This document shows positions 5,707-8,687 of a stretch of 8,687 nucleotides of DNA, piece by piece. Numbering within the stretch: the stretch's first letter is position 1; every line of letters begins with the position of its first letter. The stretch spans positions 1-8,687 of the forward strand of contig CALFQW010000042.1 in the NCBI GenBank assembly GCA_937919305.1. The letters run 5' to 3'. Source of the DNA: an uncultured Candidatus Saccharibacteria bacterium. Lineage in GTDB: Bacteria > Patescibacteriota > Saccharimonadia > Saccharimonadales > Saccharimonadaceae. Both the position numbers and the translations under genes were made by a program. Below the pieces are notes generated by a model, which worked only from the letters and a program-made list of their open reading frames with translations, did no database searches and was not told the DNA's origin.

Positions 5707-5736
5707 ACTATACATTTAGAGCTGTTACGTTGTAAA
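5707..5736 (-). promoter_or_regulatory. Promoter of the membrane-anchored protein gene
   Basis: On the minus strand TTTACA (5731-5736, five of six) and TATAGT (5707-5712, five of six) are separated by 18 bp. The expected start is within a few nt of the ATG at 5698, so the transcript is leaderless or nearly so. A GGTGA lies only 3 nt before the ATG, too close for a normal Shine-Dalgarno sequence. Confidence 0.65.
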
Positions 5737-5739
5737 GGC

Positions 5740-6234
5740 TTATGGTTTATAGTTGTAGACACTAAATCCATCACTAGACTGCAAGGGTTCACGAGCCGGC
5801 AAGCGCTCACCGTAGCTTATCAGTAAAAGTTCTCGATTTAGCCGAGATGCTTCTGTTTGCATCTTGCGATCTATACGGTGCATAAATGGCTTTGCTGAGA
5901 ACACAAATACGACTTTTGTGTCTGTCGGAAGATTCACGCGCAGATAGTCAGCGAAGCGCACATCAACGTTTCTTCGTGGCGGGATAAGTTTACAAACGAC
6001 CCATAAAAATGGATTGAGCTCGTACCCAGTCGTCAGTACACCGCGCCTAGAAGCTGCCCGCAATACCCTCCCATCGCCACAGCCCAGATCAACGATTCTC
6101 TCGCCCTTCTTAAACGTATATAAATTGAAAATCTTCTCAACAGACCTAGCAAGAGTCGGGACATATGGAGCACCGCGAAACGCAATCAATCCGAAGCTCA
6201 CAAACAGCGCTAATAGGATGAGCGAAACTATCAT
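5740..6234 (-). CDS. Membrane-anchored class I SAM-dependent methyltransferase, FAM173/ATPSCKMT-like
   Basis: The 164-aa protein begins with a hydrophobic anchor (residues 1-19, IVSLILLALFVSFGLIAF). This is followed by a pre-motif PYVPT (23-27), SAM-binding motif I VDLGCGDGRVL (48-58), post-I TTGYELNP with acidic Glu72, and ADYLRVNL with a VVFVFSAK strand around 95-115. The order hydrophobic stretch, P(F/Y)VPT, VDLGxGDGR and GYELNPxL is typical of the FAM173/ATPSCKMT seven-beta-strand lysine methyltransferases and their prokaryotic relatives. The eukaryotic member methylates a lysine of the ATP synthase c subunit. The bacterial substrate is unknown, and a membrane protein target is an inference. 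Its ATG overlaps the xseB TGA (ATGA), making it the last gene of the LPG-synthase-like/xseA/xseB operon. The product is shorter than eukaryotic relatives but has a complete SAM fold core. Confidence 0.82.
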   Translation of the reverse strand: MIVSLILLALFVSFGLIAFRGAPYVPTLARSVEKIFNLYTFKKGERIVDLGCGDGRVLRAASRRGVLTTGYELNPFLWVVCKLIPPRRNVDVRFADYLRVNLPTDTKVVFVFSAKPFMHRIDRKMQTEASRLNRELLLISYGERLPAREPLQSSDGFSVYNYKP

Positions 6235-6431
6235 TCAGGGCTATCAAAGCGTTTTTTGAGTACAGAGATCTTTACCTTCAGCTCATCGATGTCTTTTTGC
6301 GCTTGTTCAGCGATGAGATTACCTTGCTCGAACTGCTTTAGGGCTTGCTCGACGGTGAGATCTTGAGACTCAAAACTTTCGACTATAGACTCCAGTTCAT
6401 TGAGTTTATCTTGCAGACTTTTTTGTGACAT
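6231..6431 (-). CDS. xseB: Exodeoxyribonuclease VII small subunit
   Basis: XseB binds in several copies along the long helices of XseA to form exonuclease VII, which degrades single-stranded DNA from both ends into oligonucleotides. The 66-aa product is the usual small, highly helical subunit. LQDKLNELESIVESFESQDL is followed by TVEQALKQFEQGNLIAEQAQ and then DIDELKVKISVL, matching the family's F.ELE.IV..LE.G.L.LEEAL..FE.G..L pattern. It overlaps the 3' end of xseA by 26 nt and shares ATGA with the methyltransferase gene downstream, so translational coupling is likely. Confidence 0.95.
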   Translation of the reverse strand: MSQKSLQDKLNELESIVESFESQDLTVEQALKQFEQGNLIAEQAQKDIDELKVKISVLKKRFDSPE

Positions 6432-7539
6432 CCATAACTCCTGCGGCTATGTTATATTTTTCAGTTTCTATCCGTATTGTATCGCCTTTTTTCACTTTTG
6501 ACTGCCCAATCACGGCCCCGTTTGGATCAAACAGTAGACTATAACCGCGCTTCAGAACAGCGCGTGGGTCTAAGTAGCCAAGCATCTTTGCGCTGACGTT
6601 GAGACGCTGCTGCAGTGCTAGCTGGTACTCATCCACTTTCCTGTGTAGTGCAGTTCTCTCACTATCTAGTCGATCATCGAGCTGCACAACAAACCTACTC
6701 ATAGACGTTGCTAGAGACTGCTGATATCCGTTCAGTTGATGCTTTATATGTTCCTTGTCAGGGACAAGTAGCTGGGCGGCATTACTAGGTGTGCTGGCCC
6801 GAACATCTGCAACCAGATCGATGATCGTTGTATCAGTTTCGTGACCGATACCGCTCACTACGGGCACCCGGCTCGATGCCACAGCGCGAGCGAGCGGCTC
6901 ATCGTTGAACGCGCTCAAATCGTCCATACTACCCCCGCCACGTAGCACTGCAATGACGTCTGGCGGAGTTGACATCGTATTGAGATGTTCCAGTGCGCGA
7001 ATAATTTGCTGCGGAGCATCAAGACCTTGTACCTGCGTATGTGCCACAACTATCTCGAAACCGCCCCACCTATCAGATATGAGTTTGATAAAATCCGCAT
7101 ACCCGGCAGCTGCAGTTGAACTTACTACTCCGATACGCTTTGGCATCACTGGTAGTGACCTTTTCCTACTCTCGTCGAATAAGCCTTCTTTTTCTAGCTT
7201 AGCAAGCAACAATTCGAATGCTTTTTTGATACTCCCTGCGCCAACTGGCTGAACTTCTCTTACCGTCAGACTGAACTTGCCCCATGGGGTCAATTTCGGC
7301 TGAGCTATAACGCGCACCTTCATACCGTCTTCGAGCTGAGTCCTCAGCTGAAAAACAGACATGAAACAACCTAGCGTCGATGACTGATCCTTGACATCAA
7401 AAAAAACGTACTTGTTTTGATTTACCTTAAAGCTAGAGACCTCACCTTCCACTACGATGGTTGGGTACGCGTATTCCAGTGTTTGATTGATATACGCGAC
7501 AGCTTCGGAAACAGAAAAACTAAGCTGGGTGTCGTCCAT
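6406..7539 (-). CDS. xseA: Exodeoxyribonuclease VII large subunit
   Basis: XseA is the catalytic subunit of exonuclease VII. An N-terminal OB fold that binds single-stranded DNA (residues about 5-100, with TIVVEGEVSSFKVNQNKYVF and later GCFM) precedes the catalytic domain. That domain contains RIGVVSSTAAAGYADFI (135-151), VLRGGGSMDDLSAFNDEPLA (198-217) and VVSGIGHETD followed by TTIIDLVADVRASTPSNAA (227-255), the family's hallmark motifs. A helical region then leads to the C-terminal closing segment LDPRAVLKRGYSLLFDPNG. At 377 aa it is shorter than the roughly 450-aa enzymes of well-studied bacteria, the shortfall apparently being in the extended coiled-coil region, in keeping with reduced CPR proteins. 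It overlaps the upstream membrane-protein gene by 20 nt and xseB by 26 nt. Confidence 0.96.
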   Translation of the reverse strand: MDDTQLSFSVSEAVAYINQTLEYAYPTIVVEGEVSSFKVNQNKYVFFDVKDQSSTLGCFMSVFQLRTQLEDGMKVRVIAQPKLTPWGKFSLTVREVQPVGAGSIKKAFELLLAKLEKEGLFDESRKRSLPVMPKRIGVVSSTAAAGYADFIKLISDRWGGFEIVVAHTQVQGLDAPQQIIRALEHLNTMSTPPDVIAVLRGGGSMDDLSAFNDEPLARAVASSRVPVVSGIGHETDTTIIDLVADVRASTPSNAAQLLVPDKEHIKHQLNGYQQSLATSMSRFVVQLDDRLDSERTALHRKVDEYQLALQQRLNVSAKMLGYLDPRAVLKRGYSLLFDPNGAVIGQSKVKKGDTIRIETEKYNIAAGVMDVTKKSAR

Positions 7540-8548
7540 ACTTCTTCAGTGCCTGATGATAAAAGAAATATCCGCTTCCTATAGTCAGTAAGATCAGGAT
7601 AACTCTTGCTAACAATACTCCAGCGAGCGCTATCGCTCCGCTCACCCCGGATGTTGTTAGCACGAGGACCATCACGGCCTCATACCCACCTGCACCACCT
7701 GGCGTTACCAGGAAAGTACCGACTGCAGCAGCAACGCCTAGCGCGATGAGTATGATCGCAGGATTGACTACAACCCCGAGTGACAAAAACGCTAGGAAGA
7801 ACAAACCAACTTCAGTGATATTAAATATCACACCCCAGACAAAAGGTCGACCAAGTAGTTTAGGGTTCTTCTTTAGGGCTCGATAGTCATCTTGCAGCTC
7901 ATCAAGGAAGTGCTTGATCCTCTTTTTGCTGATGAGAGGTTTTTTGATCCGAAACACGACGCTACTTATCCAGTTCACTGCACGAGCGATCCATCCTGAA
8001 AAGATGTTCAGACGACGCTCGCTATCGATGACATACCACACGATCATCGCTCCGATTAACAGGCCTGAGACGAGAGCACTCGACGTCAATATGGTGAACC
8101 GATTGATACCGTTATCAAGGGTGACTAGCAACACAGCCAGCATGAGCAACAAGATAAATGAACCAAATATTGCCGCAAAACGAACAACTTGCACCAAAGT
8201 TGCACGTCCTGTGCCAACACCGAGTTTCGATAGACGCCACGTCATATACGAAGCACCTGAGACGCCAGCCGTCGGTAGTATGTGATTAACAAAATTCAGC
8301 TCCAGGGCCATGCGAGTCGTATCCCATCCTGTCACTCTGCTCATATGCCCTCGCTGTTTCAGGAAAGAGAACATAGTCGCTCCACTCGCGTAGTAACTCA
8401 GTCCTTGTAGTGGGATGATGAGTGCCAATAACCAGAGGTCAACTCGTCCGAGCAGTTCCCAGGCTCTAACCAGCTCATCGCGCAATAACCACAAGAGCAA
8501 GACAACTATTGCGAAGGTTAACGCGTTTAATACCCCTCTAAACGTCAT
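7520..8548 (-). CDS. Polytopic membrane protein of the LPG-synthase transmembrane/YbhN (UPF0104) family
   Basis: The 342-aa protein has about eight hydrophobic segments (roughly residues 8-22, 37-57, 125-144, 153-173, 236-260, 262-282, 290-300 and 303-330). A basic cytoplasmic-looking stretch (FRIKKPLISKKRIKHFLDEL) lies in the middle. Two landmarks mark the family: VNHILPTAGVSGASY (87-101), the counterpart of the conserved N.ilP.raGe motif, and TPGGAGGYE (282-290), the counterpart of PGGlGvrE. Known relatives include the flippase part of MprF, YbhN, and AglD-type proteins, linked to handling lipid-linked molecules across the membrane. No aminoacyl-lipid synthase domain is attached, so the substrate is unknown. 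The ATG at 8548 has no Shine-Dalgarno sequence and lies 6 nt after a TATACT box. It opens an operon continuing into xseA, xseB and the methyltransferase. Confidence 0.88.
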   Translation of the reverse strand: MTFRGVLNALTFAIVVLLLWLLRDELVRAWELLGRVDLWLLALIIPLQGLSYYASGATMFSFLKQRGHMSRVTGWDTTRMALELNFVNHILPTAGVSGASYMTWRLSKLGVGTGRATLVQVVRFAAIFGSFILLLMLAVLLVTLDNGINRFTILTSSALVSGLLIGAMIVWYVIDSERRLNIFSGWIARAVNWISSVVFRIKKPLISKKRIKHFLDELQDDYRALKKNPKLLGRPFVWGVIFNITEVGLFFLAFLSLGVVVNPAIILIALGVAAAVGTFLVTPGGAGGYEAVMVLVLTTSGVSGAIALAGVLLARVILILLTIGSGYFFYHQALKKYGRHPA

Positions 8549-8552
8549 GAAA

Positions 8553-8564
8553 CCAGTATACTGG
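8553..8564. promoter_or_regulatory. Palindromic bidirectional -10 between divergent genes
   Basis: CCAGTATACTGG is a perfect 12-bp palindrome inside the 24-bp gap between two divergent ATGs (8548 minus, 8573 plus). It contains TATACT on both strands (plus 8557-8562, minus 8560-8555), each five of six to the -10 consensus. Starts about 7 nt downstream would fall at the minus-strand ATG and about 4 nt before the plus-strand ATG. Neither direction has a good -35. It could instead, or also, be an operator. Confidence 0.55.
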
Positions 8565-8572
8565 ATGTATCT

Positions 8573-8687
8573 ATGAATATCTGCATTCTCGGACGCCAGC
8601 CGGAGATCGGCCTTGCTGAACTCGAATCGCTCTACGGAGCTCAGAACGTTGAGCCGACTGAAAACGGTTGTGCTTTAGTAAACGCCG
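8573..8687 (+). CDS. Partial gene: N-terminus of a probable TrmG10/Trm11-type RNA methyltransferase
   Basis: An uninterrupted frame runs from ATG at 8573 off the right edge (38 complete codons). It encodes MNICILGRQPEIGLAELESL followed by YGAQNVEP and ALVNA. The ILGR.PE..LAELE.L pattern is what I would expect at the N-terminus of THUMP-containing RNA methylases of the Trm11/TrmG10 group, which methylate guanosine in tRNA. Only the first domain portion is visible, with no SAM motif in view, so the call rests on this short stretch. The start is supported by the divergent TATACT box 10 nt upstream. No Shine-Dalgarno sequence is seen. Confidence 0.6.
   Translation, partial: MNICILGRQPEIGLAELESLYGAQNVEPTENGCALVNA

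Noticed and set aside
1..8687. Alternative genetic code (UGA as glycine, code 25)
   Set aside because: Several genes end cleanly in TGA at family-appropriate positions, including ATGA overlaps, and the products need no in-frame UGA.
1..8687. tRNA, rRNA, CRISPR arrays, transposases or integrases
   Set aside because: I saw no tRNA-like folds, regularly spaced repeats, or recombinase motifs in the window.

Overview
The window most likely comes from a Patescibacteria/CPR bacterium, probably a Saccharibacteria (TM7)-like lineage. This placement is an inference from gene content and style. TGA is used as a normal stop (recO, the kinase, the receiver gene, xseB and the 125-aa ORF all end in TGA), which argues against the code-25 CPR groups. 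Genes are compact, and many are joined by ATGA or longer overlaps. Several minus-strand genes start with no Shine-Dalgarno sequence, only 6-8 nt after a good -10 box, as expected for leaderless mRNAs. GlyRS is the single-chain alpha2 type. No 16S or other marker is present to confirm the lineage.

Layout, left to right. (1) Bases 1-1237 are an AT-rich accessory block. It holds a 5' fragment of a long-chain acyl-CoA synthetase gene (+), which keeps its promoter and ribosome binding site. Convergent to it is an SRA/YDG-HNH modification-dependent restriction endonuclease gene (-). Both lose family sequence at the same tail-to-tail junction near 545-580. (2) Bases 1237-2700 hold glyS (-), whose stop overlaps the endonuclease start in TAGTG. 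Upstream of glyS is a ~105-nt leader with a TGn-TATAAT promoter and an 18-codon ORF containing four glycines. (3) Bases 2678-3195 (+) form a self-contained unit with its own promoter, an unrecognised 125-aa protein and a strong hairpin/T-tract terminator. (4) Bases 3197-5023 (-) are an operon of a sensor-less histidine kinase, a stand-alone receiver protein and recO, joined by two ATGA overlaps. (5) Bases 5042-5736 (-) hold a single-pass membrane-anchored protein with its own promoter. (6) Bases 5740-8548 (-) are an overlapping operon of an LPG-synthase/flippase-like membrane protein, xseA, xseB and a membrane-anchored methyltransferase resembling the FAM173/ATPSCKMT family. (7) Bases 8573-8687 (+) are the 5' end of a divergent gene that looks like a TrmG10/Trm11-type RNA methyltransferase. 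The 24 bp between these last two genes contain a perfect palindrome with a -10 box on each strand.

Functionally the window combines DNA repair (RecO, exonuclease VII), translation (GlyRS, a probable tRNA methyltransferase), envelope-associated proteins and a decayed-looking defence/accessory segment. The observations most worth follow-up are the SRA-HNH nuclease coupled to glyS and missing its last HNH histidine, the glycine-containing leader ORF before glyS, and the recurring leaderless promoter architecture including the palindromic divergent promoter.
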